This document shows, one piece after another, positions 25,808 through 35,383 of a DNA stretch of 64,000 nt. This DNA is from Propionivibrio dicarboxylicus (GTDB lineage: Bacteria; Pseudomonadota; Gammaproteobacteria; Burkholderiales; Rhodocyclaceae): positions 1 through 64,000 of the forward strand of contig NZ_FNCY01000003.1 of the NCBI RefSeq assembly GCF_900099695.1, in the 5' to 3' direction. Within the stretch, counting starts at the first letter, position 1; the number at the start of each line of letters is the position of its first letter. Made by a program: the position numbers and the translations under genes. Under the pieces are notes generated by a model. It searched no databases and had not been told where the DNA came from. It saw only the letters and a list, made by a program, of their open reading frames with translations.

Positions 25808-26626
25808 TCAAACCAACTCTTTACATGCAATCGAGTACTCTTCCGCAGATGGAACTTTTTGGTGCCAAGCGTTATTGTTCTCCATGTAACTCACGCCTTT
25901 ACCCTTAGTTGAGTGCGCAATGAGCACGGTGGGACGCCCGGTATTCATCTTGGCAATTTCGAGCTTATTGACGATTTCTTCAATATTGTGCCCGTTAGCT
26001 TCAACAACGTTCCAGTTGAAGGCCTTCCATTTATCAACGATGGGTTCAAGTGACAAAATATTGTCAGTCACTCCGCCGCTTTGAAAATGGTTATAGTCAA
26101 TGATTGCAATCAGATTATCCGCCCCGAGTTTGGGAGCTGACATTGCGGCCTCCCAAATCATTCCTTCCTGAGATTCCCCATCACCGATAATCACATAAAC
26201 CTTTGCTGGCGATTTACGAAGTTTTAACGCAATCGCCATACCGAGCCCTGCTGACAAGCCATGACCAAGAGATCCTGATGTCATGTCGACACCTGGAATT
26301 TTGTTCATATCCGGATGCCCTTGAAGCTTCCCGCCCAATTTTCTGAATGAATAAATCCAGTCCTTAGGGAAATATCCTTTTTCAGCAAGTACGGCATAAA
26401 TGACTGGGCAAGCGTGCCCCTTCGACAGAATCAGCCGATCCCGGTCTGCCCAATTGGGTTCTTCCGGTTTAATGCGCATGACTTTGTAGTAGAGGGCTGT
26501 AACGATGTCTGCGCATGAAAGCGCCGGCCCCGGATGACCAGGCCCGCCCCCCTTCGATGTCATTTCAATAATGTTACGACGAACATTTTGCGCTACGGCT
26601 TTAAGAGCTTGGTCTTCACCAGTCAT
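25808..26626 (-). CDS. Transketolase, N-terminal subunit (split type)
   Basis: A 272-residue thiamine-diphosphate-binding half. The GDGESQEGMIWEAAM...DYNHFQSGG segment is the GDG-x(~25)-N cofactor/magnesium motif. GGPGHPGPALSCADI and LSKGHACPVIYA are typical of the first domain. It lies 27 bp downstream of the DUF1537 kinase gene. It must associate with the C-terminal subunit (24678-25637) to form an active site. A second, more GC-rich split pair occurs at 60034-61808, so the two are paralogous systems with different substrates or origins. Confidence 0.9.
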   Translation of the reverse strand: MTGEDQALKAVAQNVRRNIIEMTSKGGGPGHPGPALSCADIVTALYYKVMRIKPEEPNWADRDRLILSKGHACPVIYAVLAEKGYFPKDWIYSFRKLGGKLQGHPDMNKIPGVDMTSGSLGHGLSAGLGMAIALKLRKSPAKVYVIIGDGESQEGMIWEAAMSAPKLGADNLIAIIDYNHFQSGGVTDNILSLEPIVDKWKAFNWNVVEANGHNIEEIVNKLEIAKMNTGRPTVLIAHSTKGKGVSYMENNNAWHQKVPSAEEYSIACKELV

Positions 26627-26653
26627 TCTGAATCTCCTGTCTATGTAAACTTG

Positions 26654-27907
26654 CTATGGTGGACTCACGTGATTTAATACTTCGGTCAAAGTATCCGCAT
26701 GTCCAATCCCTCCGCCTTTCGTGATAATTCGGAGTCCTTCGTACGGGCCACCAATCAATGCACCTAGTGGGATTCCGGGTTCTAACTCACGATCAATGTC
26801 AATTGCCGAAACTGCTAATCGATGACAGACATCGGTTGCAGTTCCGCCCCCAACAATAAATAAGGTATTAGCGCCGAATTTATCTATTAGCGCTTTAGAT
26901 ATATTGGCAAAAATGTCAGAAACTGTTGATGAGAAATTGGTTATTCGCTCAGTAATGCCGATAGCATCACTCCACCCAGCCATCAAGCTGTCCAATACGA
27001 TTACCGGAATTTTTTCTCCGGCAAGTATTCGCCCAGCAGTTTCTACAGCTTCATCCGTGATTTTTGTGCAATCACCGTTGTATATCCCATGCGTATCTAA
27101 TGGAACCAGAACCGTTTGCGAAGATCTGCACAGATTCTTCACCTGGTCCGCACTGACCTTATTAGAGGTTCCGACCAACACAACCACTCGCCGATTTGCC
27201 GCTGATGTACCCTGAACAAGATTCCATGCAATTGGAAGGTGCGATGCCAATCCGGCTGAGCCAACGGCTAAGTAGGGAATACGGAGACTTGCTAGAGATA
27301 GAGCAATAATATATAGGTCTTTATCGCTAACAGCGTCGATCACGATTTTTTTGATGCCACCCCGGGCTAGCTGCTTGATGCACTTACCCAAGGCAAGTGG
27401 GCCATTGTGAACATCATCCAGCGTAAGGATTGCAACGGGACTATTCGATTTCCCTTGGATAACCGATGGCACATAGCAGACAGGGTAAGAAACGCCTTCG
27501 TCTATGTCTTGCAAAATTTCCAAATAGCCGTTACGCACTAATCTACCGGATTCTGGGAACGAAGGAACCACGACTGCCACAGACATTGCTAGCGCATCCA
27601 TAGCAGCTTCAATCTCTTCCGCGACCCGTCCGCGAAGTGTTGAATCGACCTTTTTGTAGTAGTGATCGAATTTAAGATTCAATAGTTGCTTCGCTATTTC
27701 ATATACTCTCGCGTAGGACTCTTCCGGAGACATACGTCTCGTTTCGGTACTCACTACTACGATGTCTGTATCAGCGATATGTTCTGATATATTTTCTGGA
27801 ATTGATGGGAGAATCACCCGAGTATTAAGGCCATACTTTTTAAACTGAACGCCGCTATCATTAGCGCCGGTTAAGTTATCAGCTATGACTCCAACTTTTT
27901 TTCGCAT
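26654..27907 (-). CDS. Four-carbon acid sugar kinase family protein (DUF1537)
   Basis: A 417-residue kinase. ATG 27907 is preferred over 27919 because the sigma-54 promoter just upstream would start transcription near 27919. Family features are the N-terminal ADNLTGANDSG (usually DDLTGA; the second Asp is Asn here), KKVDSTLRG, and the C-terminal FIVGGGTATD and ITKGGGIG nucleotide-binding loops. Characterised members phosphorylate D-threonate, L-threonate, D-erythronate or 3-oxo-tetronates at O4. It is the first gene of the operon. The usual partners of tetronate pathways (PdxA2-like dehydrogenase or class II OtnC-like aldolase) are absent, so the substrate may be different. Confidence 0.88.
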   Translation of the reverse strand: MRKKVGVIADNLTGANDSGVQFKKYGLNTRVILPSIPENISEHIADTDIVVVSTETRRMSPEESYARVYEIAKQLLNLKFDHYYKKVDSTLRGRVAEEIEAAMDALAMSVAVVVPSFPESGRLVRNGYLEILQDIDEGVSYPVCYVPSVIQGKSNSPVAILTLDDVHNGPLALGKCIKQLARGGIKKIVIDAVSDKDLYIIALSLASLRIPYLAVGSAGLASHLPIAWNLVQGTSAANRRVVVLVGTSNKVSADQVKNLCRSSQTVLVPLDTHGIYNGDCTKITDEAVETAGRILAGEKIPVIVLDSLMAGWSDAIGITERITNFSSTVSDIFANISKALIDKFGANTLFIVGGGTATDVCHRLAVSAIDIDRELEPGIPLGALIGGPYEGLRIITKGGGIGHADTLTEVLNHVSPP

Positions 27908-27930
27908 GATTTTCCTCATGTGGGTACTTA

Positions 27931-27946
27931 AGCAAGGGGTGTGCCA
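27931..27946 (-). promoter_or_regulatory. Sigma-54 promoter of the kinase/transketolase operon
   Basis: On the minus strand TGGCACACCCCTTGCT matches the -24/-12 consensus TGGCAC-N5-TTGCW exactly. Its -12 GC lies about a dozen bases before 27919. The DUF1537 start at 27907 follows directly. A PrpR-type sigma-54 activator is encoded just upstream, so the pairing is strong. Confidence 0.85.
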
Positions 27947-28171
27947 AAACCGTTTAGCATGAAGTATAGGCAGGGAAAATCCTAAAACTTCGCCTATCCG
28001 AGGTGCACCTACGATCCTTTGTCATGAACGTTATGAATCTTCACGAATCTGCGGCGATTTTTTTAGCTATGGCTTCACGAGATCCACACCATTTTCGTAT
28101 TATTCGCCTTTCACCTACTACGCCGTGTGCCAGTCAGATTTCATCCAGGACTCTCACACCGTGCGCAATAA

Positions 28172-28268
28172 TTGCAAAATGCAAGACGTAATATATAAAT
28201 AGTTTGGCGTTACGTAAAATCAACAACTTAATTAGCTTGCAAAATGCATTCACTCGTTCATTTTGCAA
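28172..28268. promoter_or_regulatory. Three upstream activator-like sites (TTGCAAAATGMA family)
   Basis: TTGCAAAATGCAA (28172-28184), TTGCAAAATGCAT (28237-28249) and, on the minus strand, TTGCAAAATGAAC (28256-28268). They lie 225-340 bp upstream of the sigma-54 promoter at 27931, the usual range for enhancer-bound activators. The last overlaps the 3' end of the regulator gene. The same motif recurs upstream of the regulator and upstream of the TRAP operon. Confidence 0.65.
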
Positions 28269-30169
28269 TTTTTAAGCTTTCGCCAAATGGTTGTAGTGCT
28301 AATTCCAAGGGAACGAGCGGCATCTTCTTGATTTCCATATCGGGCCAGCGCCTGCCTGATTGCTTCCACCTCAATTTGTTCTAGAGTCATTCCTTGAGGT
28401 CTCCACTGGTTGGCCAAGGCATTCACGTTATTCATATCTAACGCACTCGAAACATCCTCGGCTCGCGCGATCTCACCTGACTTCAAAATCAGCAAGCGCT
28501 CCAATAGATTTTCAAGTTCCCGCACATTTCCTGGCCATGAATATTTTGCTAGCAAGCTCATAGCATCCTCCGAGAGAACGAGCTGATCTCGGCCAGCCTT
28601 AGAACTGATTTTTTCGTTAAGCCTTTTGATCAGAAGAGGCAAGTCACAACTTCTTTGCGCCAAAGGAAGAAGACGAAGTTGAAGCACATTAAGGCGGTGA
28701 TATAAGTCACGCCGAAACAGACCTTTCTCAATCAGATCCGGCAAGTCACGATGGGTGGCAGCGATAAGACGGACGTTAATCGGAATGACTCTTGTCCCAC
28801 CTACTCTCATCACGACGCGCTCTTGCACAACCCGAAGCAACCGGGCTTGCATCCCAAGAGGAACCTCGCCGATTTCATCGAGAAATATCGTCCCACCTTC
28901 GGCCTGCTCAAACAGACCAGGCTTTCCTTCTTTCTTGGCTCCAGTAAATGAGCCAGCCTCATATCCAAACAGTTCACTCTCAAGAAGGCTCTCCGCGAGA
29001 GCCGCGAAATTTACTGCCACAAAAGGACCTATAGCTCGGACGCTATGGTTATGCACGCTTTGTGCAATAATTTCCTTTCCAGTCCCTGTCTCCCCTGTAA
29101 TAAGCAACGGAGAGTCGGCCGCTGCATAACGCTTAGCAGCATCCAACACAGTCTTCATTTGGTCATTTTCTGTTAGATAATCAGAAAAGTAATACCTGGC
29201 CGTAAATCCACTTTTTTTAATGTTTGCGGTCTTATCAATTTTTCCTGGCAATAGCCTTGTATCGAATATTGTGAGCATCGCGCCGATTCGTTCATTGGCG
29301 ATGATCATCGGTGCAACTCGGTACCAACAGTGGCTGTAGCGGGGGTGCTCAATCTGCCCTGTTCGGGTATGGCCAAAATTCAGAGCGTCAGATATTGGTA
29401 TTGCGTAATTCTGACCGTTACCAGACACCATATTTTTGAACTCTTCTCCAAGAATTCTCTCTGCGGCATGATTAACATATTCGACTTCGCTATGGTGATT
29501 AAATACAACAATTCCTTCCTGCATAAACTGCATTGCAGCTCTTAGTCTATAGCCGCTCGAAGCCCCTTTAGTGCGCTCCGTAACAAGCGACTTCAGATTT
29601 TTCAGAGCCCATACCAACGTTTCAGCACCAGGGTTTGCATACCATACGTTCTCACAATATTGCATCTTCACATCATCATCAGAAATATCGTCAGCATTTA
29701 CGATTAAGGCATTCAAAGGCGTCTTTGCCTTGTCGAAATATTGATTTACCCTTATTAGATGTATCCCAAAGAAATTTTCAATCCATTCAAACTCTCTAAG
29801 CGGTAAAGTCTCGTTAACGCCAATCGACAACGTGAATCCACTCCCACGTTTAATTCTGATGATTTGATCATCATCCATCATCTTAGATATTAGGCGTACG
29901 ATATCGGCCGTACTCGGCTGAATAGGCTGTATCGGCACATCAACAACGGCACGAATAATTTGCTCTGCTGAAGCTGAACAAATTATTCCCGAAATCCCGT
30001 TGTCAGCTATTGAACGCGCAATCCCTAGCGCTTGAGCCTGATCTGAAATGGCAATGTGCACCGACTCTGATATTTCGCTAATGACCTGTGCCGCCATAGC
30101 AGCACAGTCGCGATTCGGCGCGATGTATGCAAAAGTTTCTGCGGAAACGTCTGTTATCTGTTTATTCAT
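28250..30169 (-). CDS. Sigma-54-dependent activator with PrpR_N sensor, PAS, AAA+ and Fis-type HTH
   Basis: A 639-residue regulator. ATG 30169 is chosen because AGGAG lies nine bases upstream. Residues ~15-175 resemble the PrpR N-terminal ligand-binding domain, ~205-310 a PAS fold (AMQFMQEGIVVFNHHSEVEYVN), and ~335-565 the AAA+ domain. Walker A is GETGTGKE, the sigma-54 contact loop is GSFTGA (a tolerated variant of GAFTGA), and Walker B is GGTIFLDEIGE. The last 45 residues form a Fis-like HTH (NQEDAARSLGISTTTIWRKL). It sits between the two operons that carry sigma-54 promoters, and a shared motif lies upstream of all three transcripts. It probably binds a pathway intermediate and activates both operons. 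Confidence 0.92.
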   Translation of the reverse strand: MNKQITDVSAETFAYIAPNRDCAAMAAQVISEISESVHIAISDQAQALGIARSIADNGISGIICSASAEQIIRAVVDVPIQPIQPSTADIVRLISKMMDDDQIIRIKRGSGFTLSIGVNETLPLREFEWIENFFGIHLIRVNQYFDKAKTPLNALIVNADDISDDDVKMQYCENVWYANPGAETLVWALKNLKSLVTERTKGASSGYRLRAAMQFMQEGIVVFNHHSEVEYVNHAAERILGEEFKNMVSGNGQNYAIPISDALNFGHTRTGQIEHPRYSHCWYRVAPMIIANERIGAMLTIFDTRLLPGKIDKTANIKKSGFTARYYFSDYLTENDQMKTVLDAAKRYAAADSPLLITGETGTGKEIIAQSVHNHSVRAIGPFVAVNFAALAESLLESELFGYEAGSFTGAKKEGKPGLFEQAEGGTIFLDEIGEVPLGMQARLLRVVQERVVMRVGGTRVIPINVRLIAATHRDLPDLIEKGLFRRDLYHRLNVLQLRLLPLAQRSCDLPLLIKRLNEKISSKAGRDQLVLSEDAMSLLAKYSWPGNVRELENLLERLLILKSGEIARAEDVSSALDMNNVNALANQWRPQGMTLEQIEVEAIRQALARYGNQEDAARSLGISTTTIWRKLKNCKMNE

Positions 30170-30399
30170 CAACCACCACTCCTAGGCTCGGCGAGCCTCA
30201 CAGATTGCTATGTGCGGAACAATCTCCGTCGTACGGAACCTTGAGTTCGCAACAACCCAACCTATCTACTGCATGTGCAGATCTCCCACTGTCGTGCATT
30301 TGGAGCATCAAGCCTCGCACCCTTAAATTGCCGCGCATGCGCTTGTGACGCCCTTCATTCCAACAGATGGCCTTCTACAAGCATTTTTGGTGCCTAACA

Positions 30400-30431
30400 T
30401 TTCAAAATGCAGGATACATTCTATTCTGCAA
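30400..30431. promoter_or_regulatory. Two weaker copies of the activator motif upstream of the regulator
   Basis: TTTCAAAATGCAG (30400-30412, plus strand) and TTGCAGAATAGAA (30419-30431, minus strand) face each other about 230-260 bp upstream of the regulator start. They match the motif family seen at 28.2 and 35.2 kb with one to three differences, consistent with autoregulation. Confidence 0.45.
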
Positions 30432-30556
30432 TCATTCTTAACGTTATGCTGGATTTTGTCGGCACCCATCTCCCCCCTCAATTACGGAGGGGTGTAATAG
30501 CCCCCCTACTACGGAGGTCATCGGCGCTCTGAATCTCGACATTTCCGCCAAAAAAA

Positions 30557-30577
30557 AAGGCTCCTTAACGGAGCCTT
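30557..30577 (-). terminator. Rho-independent terminator of the TRAP/aldolase operon
   Basis: AAGGCTCC-TTAAC-GGAGCCTT forms an 8-bp stem. On the minus strand it is followed by a run of ten T. The half-stem is repeated immediately to the right (30578-30592), giving an alternative pairing. It lies about 180 bp beyond the aldolase stop; a further weak hairpin (CCGCTGG/CCAGCGG, 30719-30747) lies between them. Confidence 0.85.
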
Positions 30578-30758
30578 CCTTAACGGAGCCTTACCCTGAG
30601 AGGGCGAGGAAATTAATCGCTTCCGATACTTAATACATTGAATCATTCCAGCAAGTCTTCGGAGCGCGGGGTGTAAAAAGCCGCACCTTCCTGGGTTGGT
30701 AGACGATGCGGTAAAAGTCCGCTGGCTAAGTAGGTGAAAACCAGCGGGGGGAAATTCC

Positions 30759-31808
30759 CTACAGTTGATTCGTCCGATATCGCTCAGCCATTTGATCGAG
30801 GAAAACAACCCTGATTCTTGAAGCTTGACCAGCGGCACCGAATGCCTCAAGACGCGCGCGTACGACCTTTTTGGCACCTTCCTTTGCTGGTTTAAGGTAA
30901 TCACGCGGATCGAATTTTGTAGGATTTTCAATGAAATAACGACGAATAGCAGCGGTCATTGCTAGACGAATGTCAGTATCAATGTTGATCTTACGAACCC
31001 CGTGACTGATGCCACGAACAATCTCTTCGACTGGCACTCCATAGGCTTCCTTCATGTCGCCGCCAAACTCGCGAATTTCGGCAAGCAACTCCTGCGGCAC
31101 TGATGAAGAACCGTGCATAACAAGGTGAGTATTTGGAATTCGTGCGTGAATTTCGGCAATGCGGTCTATTGCCAATATGTCACCGCTGGGCTTCTTCGAG
31201 AATTTGTAGGCGCCATGGCTAGTACCAATAGCGATAGCCAAGGCATCGCATTTGGTCCTTTGCACGAAATCGGCGGCCTGGTCCACATCTGTAAGCAATT
31301 GCTCGCGGGTCATCGTACCGTCCGCGCCATGGCCGTCTTCTTTGTCGCCCTTCATTGTCTCCAACGACCCAAGAACGCCCAATTCCGCTTCCACTGACAC
31401 ACCGATCGCATGCGACAACTCAACCACCTTTTCGGTTGTAGCCACATTATATTCGTATGATGCTACCGTCTTACCATCGGCTTCAAGAGATCCATCCATC
31501 ATAACTGAAGAGAATCCTGAGCGTATGGCTTGCATGCAAACACTAACCGACTGCCCATGATCCTGATGCATGACAATCGGGACATTGGGATAAGCTTCGA
31601 TAGCCGCGAAAATTTGGTGGCGTAGAAATGGCTCTCCCGCATATTTGCGAGCTCCGGCCGACGCTTGCATGATCACAGGGGCATCAACTTCTGCCGCCGC
31701 TTCCATGATTGCACAGACCTGTTCCATATTATTGACGTTAAAGGCCGGTAGCCCATAACCATATTCTGCAGCGTGATCTAGCAACTGGCGTAATGAAGCA
31801 AGAGACAT
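30759..31808 (-). CDS. Class II fructose-bisphosphate aldolase (Calvin-cycle subtype)
   Basis: A 349-residue metal-dependent aldolase. Zinc-binding and catalytic segments are visible: [37 protein letters not shown] and [12 protein letters not shown]. Length and C-terminal [10 protein letters not shown] fit the long proteobacterial Calvin-type subgroup (~345 residues). It is the last gene of the TRAP transporter operon, 50 bp after DctM. It could cleave a ketose bisphosphate formed by the kinase/transketolase steps, or a non-standard substrate. A housekeeping role is less likely given its position under a sigma-54 promoter. Confidence 0.92.
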   Translation of the reverse strand: MSLASLRQLLDHAAEYGYGLPAFNVNNMEQVCAIMEAAAEVDAPVIMQASAGARKYAGEPFLRHQIFAAIEAYPNVPIVMHQDHGQSVSVCMQAIRSGFSSVMMDGSLEADGKTVASYEYNVATTEKVVELSHAIGVSVEAELGVLGSLETMKGDKEDGHGADGTMTREQLLTDVDQAADFVQRTKCDALAIAIGTSHGAYKFSKKPSGDILAIDRIAEIHARIPNTHLVMHGSSSVPQELLAEIREFGGDMKEAYGVPVEEIVRGISHGVRKINIDTDIRLAMTAAIRRYFIENPTKFDPRDYLKPAKEGAKKVVRARLEAFGAAGQASRIRVVFLDQMAERYRTNQL

Positions 31809-31857
31809 CGAAAATCCTTTTACATAAATTTGGATGATTATGGAAATATTTTAGAGC

Positions 31858-33135
31858 TCACATGAGCCATTTCATCGGCACAGTTACCAAGGACGGAAAG
31901 AGAACGAGCAAGAACATCAGCGCTGTTTCTGCAAACAAGAATGGCCACACCCCTTTAATTACCGAGTCCAAATTCTCTTTGGAAACACCAGCCACAACAT
32001 TTAGTACCGTTCCAACCGGAGGTGTTAAAAGACCGATAGCATTGTTCATTAGAAACAAAACCCCAAAATAGTAGGGATCAATTCCCGCCTGTTTCACTAC
32101 CGGGACCAAAATCGGCCCAAGAATTAGAACTGTGGGCATTAGGTCCAACGCAGTTCCAACAATGATGACCAGGACCATGATGACAAACACCAGTAAAATC
32201 TTGTTGCCGATAAATGGCTCGAGGAGCGCAACAGTTTGGCCAGGAATATCGGCAACCGAAATTAGCCATGCCGAAACCATCGCCGCAGCAACCAGGAACA
32301 TTATTGTGCTGGACGTCTTTAATGCCGCCAACATAATATGCGGAATGTCACGAATCTTAAGCCCACGGTAAATCACAAGACCGGCCAATAGCGAATAAAA
32401 GACCGCAACCGCAGCGGCCTCCGTTGGGGTAAATACACCCATTTTCATTCCGCCGATAATTACAATCGGCAAAGCCAAAGCCCACACACCTTCTTTGACA
32501 GTCCCAACGAATCGAGCAAAAGAGAAATTGCCATGATTCTTGCGCGGTTGTTTTCCCGCGACGATCCACCATGTTGTTGCAAGAGCGACGGCCATCATAA
32601 TTCCAGGAAACACACCGGCCATAAACAGTTTAGTAATCGATAGCTGAGTAGTAACCCCAAAGACAACCATCGGTATCGACGGCGGCACAACAGGCGCTAT
32701 ACAACCGGCGGCAGCGATAAGTCCTGCAGATCTGGGGACGTTATAACCACCGCTTCTCATCATCGGGATAAGCAGGGCGGCAACAGCAGCGGTGTCGGCA
32801 ACAGCAGAGCCAGAAATGCTAGCGACTACCGCTGCGGTGATAATTGCGACGTAACCGAGACCTCCTCGCATGTGGCCAACCAGCGAGTCCGCAACATCTA
32901 CGATCCTCTTGGACAGCCCACCAGCGTTCATTAACTCGCCGGTGAGCATGAAAAATGGAACGGCCATTAGCGGATAGTTATTTGCGCCTTCGATAAGATT
33001 TTGTGCGACGATTTGAGTATCGAAGTTCTGCATCTGCACCATCATTGCCACTCCGCAAATTAGCAGAGAGAGTGCAATTGGTGCCCCCAACGCCATAGCG
33101 CCAAGCAGCGCGAACAAAAATGTTGCGATTGTCAT
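31858..33135 (-). CDS. TRAP transporter large permease, DctM type
   Basis: A 425-residue integral membrane protein with about twelve hydrophobic segments. Typical DctM stretches are LMAVPFFMLTGELMNAGG, GSAVADTAAVAALLIPMM and GLLTPPVGTVLNVVAGV. It forms the sodium-coupled translocation channel with DctQ. It begins 10 bp after the DctQ stop, in the order DctP-DctQ-DctM-aldolase. The solute is probably a sugar acid or polyol-derived acid, inferred from the neighbouring enzymes. Confidence 0.93.
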   Translation of the reverse strand: MTIATFLFALLGAMALGAPIALSLLICGVAMMVQMQNFDTQIVAQNLIEGANNYPLMAVPFFMLTGELMNAGGLSKRIVDVADSLVGHMRGGLGYVAIITAAVVASISGSAVADTAAVAALLIPMMRSGGYNVPRSAGLIAAAGCIAPVVPPSIPMVVFGVTTQLSITKLFMAGVFPGIMMAVALATTWWIVAGKQPRKNHGNFSFARFVGTVKEGVWALALPIVIIGGMKMGVFTPTEAAAVAVFYSLLAGLVIYRGLKIRDIPHIMLAALKTSSTIMFLVAAAMVSAWLISVADIPGQTVALLEPFIGNKILLVFVIMVLVIIVGTALDLMPTVLILGPILVPVVKQAGIDPYYFGVLFLMNNAIGLLTPPVGTVLNVVAGVSKENLDSVIKGVWPFLFAETALMFLLVLFPSLVTVPMKWLM

Positions 33136-33144
33136 ATATATTCC

Positions 33145-33651
33145 CTATTCCCCACAGGATCCACTAAATGGAATCAGTTCATTTGCAGGCATTTTTCCGC
33201 TGAGCTGTCTGAATAACGAGTACCCAATAACAATGCAAATGCCGACACAGGAAATTAATAGGCATAGCTGAACATACCCCATCGGAATACCCGTGACCGG
33301 GGCGTGGTCATCCATAGCAATGACAACTTGTTTATATGCTCCATCTGTTAGCAAAAGGCAGCAAGCCAACGATAGCGAATCAGCTGCGAACCTGCACACC
33401 CTTTGGCCTCTCTCCCCGAACATACTAACAACGCTACTCATACCCAAGTGCGCGTGATCCTTCATGACGACCATCGCTCCAATAAGCGTTAGCCACATAA
33501 ACAAAAATCTTGATATCTCTTCGGCAAATACAATTCCTGAATTAAATCCGTATCTTAGGACCACGTTACCGAATACGAGAATGGCCATTAGACCGAACAT
33601 ACATACTAGGCCCCACTCAATAGTCCTTATAAATTTATTGATAAACTTCAT
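33145..33651 (-). CDS. TRAP transporter small permease, DctQ type
   Basis: A 168-residue membrane protein with four hydrophobic segments. ATG 33651 (MKFINKFIRTIEW) is preferred over a start 63 bases upstream because GAGGG precedes it and the upstream residues are not hydrophobic. The AEEISRFLFMWLTLIGA segment is typical of DctQ. It is 150 bp downstream of DctP and bridges the solute-binding protein and DctM in the complex. Confidence 0.88.
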   Translation of the reverse strand: MKFINKFIRTIEWGLVCMFGLMAILVFGNVVLRYGFNSGIVFAEEISRFLFMWLTLIGAMVVMKDHAHLGMSSVVSMFGERGQRVCRFAADSLSLACCLLLTDGAYKQVVIAMDDHAPVTGIPMGYVQLCLLISCVGICIVIGYSLFRQLSGKMPANELIPFSGSCGE

Positions 33652-33803
33652 CGCGACCCTCGAATATGACTCGTTTAGACAAAGACTTCCCCTGAGCCAA
33701 GAACTCCGGCTCATATGAACAAACTTCTATAGGGGTAAATGTTTAAATCTGCAGCACAGGCGGAAAACCAATGCACATCCGCCCGTGCTCGATTCAGCAG
33801 CAG

Positions 33804-34829
33804 TTAGTTGCTGGTTTTCGTTTGCCTAATCTTTTCAAGCTCGGCCATTACGTCTTTAACAATAGCCTCGTTCACTTGTTCCTTGGCGAGCCGTTCGGAA
33901 ACAGGGCGAAGCTTGTTACGCATTCTTTCCTTTTCTTGCGCGGATACATCATTAATAATCGTTCCCTTTTCCTTCAGACTCACTAACGCGTTCGAATTCA
34001 TATCACGCAAGAACTTCCGCTGATAACTAACCGTTTCAGCAGCAGCCTCTCGAACCAATTTCTGCTCGTCCGAATTCAATTCATCCCAAATCTTCTTGCT
34101 AAAAAGAACGATAAGCGGGTTGTATTGGTGCTGGGTCAAAGATAGATATTTCTGAACTTCGTATAGTTTGTTAAACTCGAAAATACCATTAGGATTTTCT
34201 TGTCCATCAACTGCCTTTGTCTCGAGCGCGGTGTAGAGCTCCGTAAATGGCATCGGAAGTGGGTTCGCATTAAGGCCACGGATTGTTTCAATGATCATCG
34301 GCGACTGCGAAACACGAATTTTCAAACCGTCAATGTCCTCCATTTTCACGATAGGACGTTTGCTGTTTGAGACATTCCTGAATCCGTGATCCCAATAAGC
34401 AAGTCCAACCAACCCCGGAGGCGGGTTATCAAGCAAGCTCTTGCCAATGCGCCCATCGAGGATAGCATCTGCTTCGGAATGGTCATTAAACATGAATGGC
34501 ATATCAAATACGCCAAAATTCTTATTAAGTCCAATTAACATCCCCGGATTGCAGGTCGTAATATCCACTGTTCCGCTCCGAAGAGCTTGGATTACCTGCA
34601 CCTCTCCGCCCAGTGTTCCATCGGGATAAGTCTTGATGATTAACTTATTGTTGCTTTTTTTTGCAAGAATTTCAGCAAACTTCTGCGCGCCGGCTTCATA
34701 GTGACTAGCTTTCGATAAAACATGTGCAAATTTGAATGTGTGTGGGCGAATGTCGGCATGACTGACGTTTACCAGCGCAAAGGTGGATAAAGCGAACAAA
34801 CACTTAGAGAGACTTGAAATCAAATTCAT
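33804..34829 (-). CDS. TRAP transporter solute-binding protein, DctP type
   Basis: A 341-residue periplasmic protein with a clear signal peptide (residues 1-25, cleavage near VSHA). The conserved DctP features are present: KFAHVLSKASHYEAGAQKFAE, YPDGTLGGEVQVIQALRSG and the ligand-carboxylate arginine in GLKIRVSQSPM. It is the first gene after the sigma-54 promoter at 34986. It captures a carboxylate solute for DctQM. The ligand cannot be read from sequence. Confidence 0.93.
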   Translation of the reverse strand: MNLISSLSKCLFALSTFALVNVSHADIRPHTFKFAHVLSKASHYEAGAQKFAEILAKKSNNKLIIKTYPDGTLGGEVQVIQALRSGTVDITTCNPGMLIGLNKNFGVFDMPFMFNDHSEADAILDGRIGKSLLDNPPPGLVGLAYWDHGFRNVSNSKRPIVKMEDIDGLKIRVSQSPMIIETIRGLNANPLPMPFTELYTALETKAVDGQENPNGIFEFNKLYEVQKYLSLTQHQYNPLIVLFSKKIWDELNSDEQKLVREAAAETVSYQRKFLRDMNSNALVSLKEKGTIINDVSAQEKERMRNKLRPVSERLAKEQVNEAIVKDVMAELEKIRQTKTSN

Positions 34830-34985
34830 AGCAACATCTCCTGAAATTAATATATGACACTAGTAAGACCCTAAAGCGCCATGGATGATAGGTAAATATT
34901 CCATAGTATTAGAGCGTCGTTCGATCGCTCTTGTTGTGGTTTTTGATTATTCAACTTTGCACGCAGATCTACGACGCTTAGCATA

Positions 34986-35001
34986 AGCAACTGGCATGCC
35001 A
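34986..35001 (-). promoter_or_regulatory. Sigma-54 promoter of the TRAP/aldolase operon
   Basis: On the minus strand TGGCATGCCAGTTGCT matches the -24/-12 consensus with the required GG and GC elements at correct spacing. It lies 157 bp before the DctP start, leaving a leader of about 145 bases. Activator-type sites occur 150-280 bp further upstream. Confidence 0.85.
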
Positions 35002-35153
35002 AAGCCCAGTCATTGCGCATTGAAGGTGTATTTTTTCCGAATTATTTTAGAAAAACGGCACTTAATTAGCCTGGTTGAGCAGACGGCACTCAGTTCGTCG
35101 CCCCCGTTTCTCTCCTAGGTTGGACTCCTACACCTCCTCACACAAGACAAAGA

Positions 35154-35263
35154 TTGCAATATGAAATATAAAACTTAGGAGGCTCGCAGAAATTCACCCA
35201 ACCGTCTGTTAAGTAACACATTTTTATGTTATTTCATATTGCATTCTACAATTCATTTTGAAA
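35154..35263. promoter_or_regulatory. Three activator-like sites upstream of the TRAP operon
   Basis: TTGCAATATGAAA (35154-35166, plus), ATGCAATATGAAA (35232-35244, minus) and TTTCAAAATGAAT (35251-35263, minus). The first two form a 13-bp inverted repeat (TGCAATATGAAAT with its complement). They lie 150-280 bp upstream of the sigma-54 promoter, as expected for enhancer sites of the PrpR-type activator. Confidence 0.6.
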
Positions 35264-35383
35264 TTCCGCTCGGCAACAGTCACGTGCTATCCGAATCAGT
35301 TGTAACGTCCTCCCGGAAAACCGAAGCGGCGAGAAGTAGAGATTTCTGGCAAATTTGAAGCCCTAACGGGCAGGAGATTTGTC

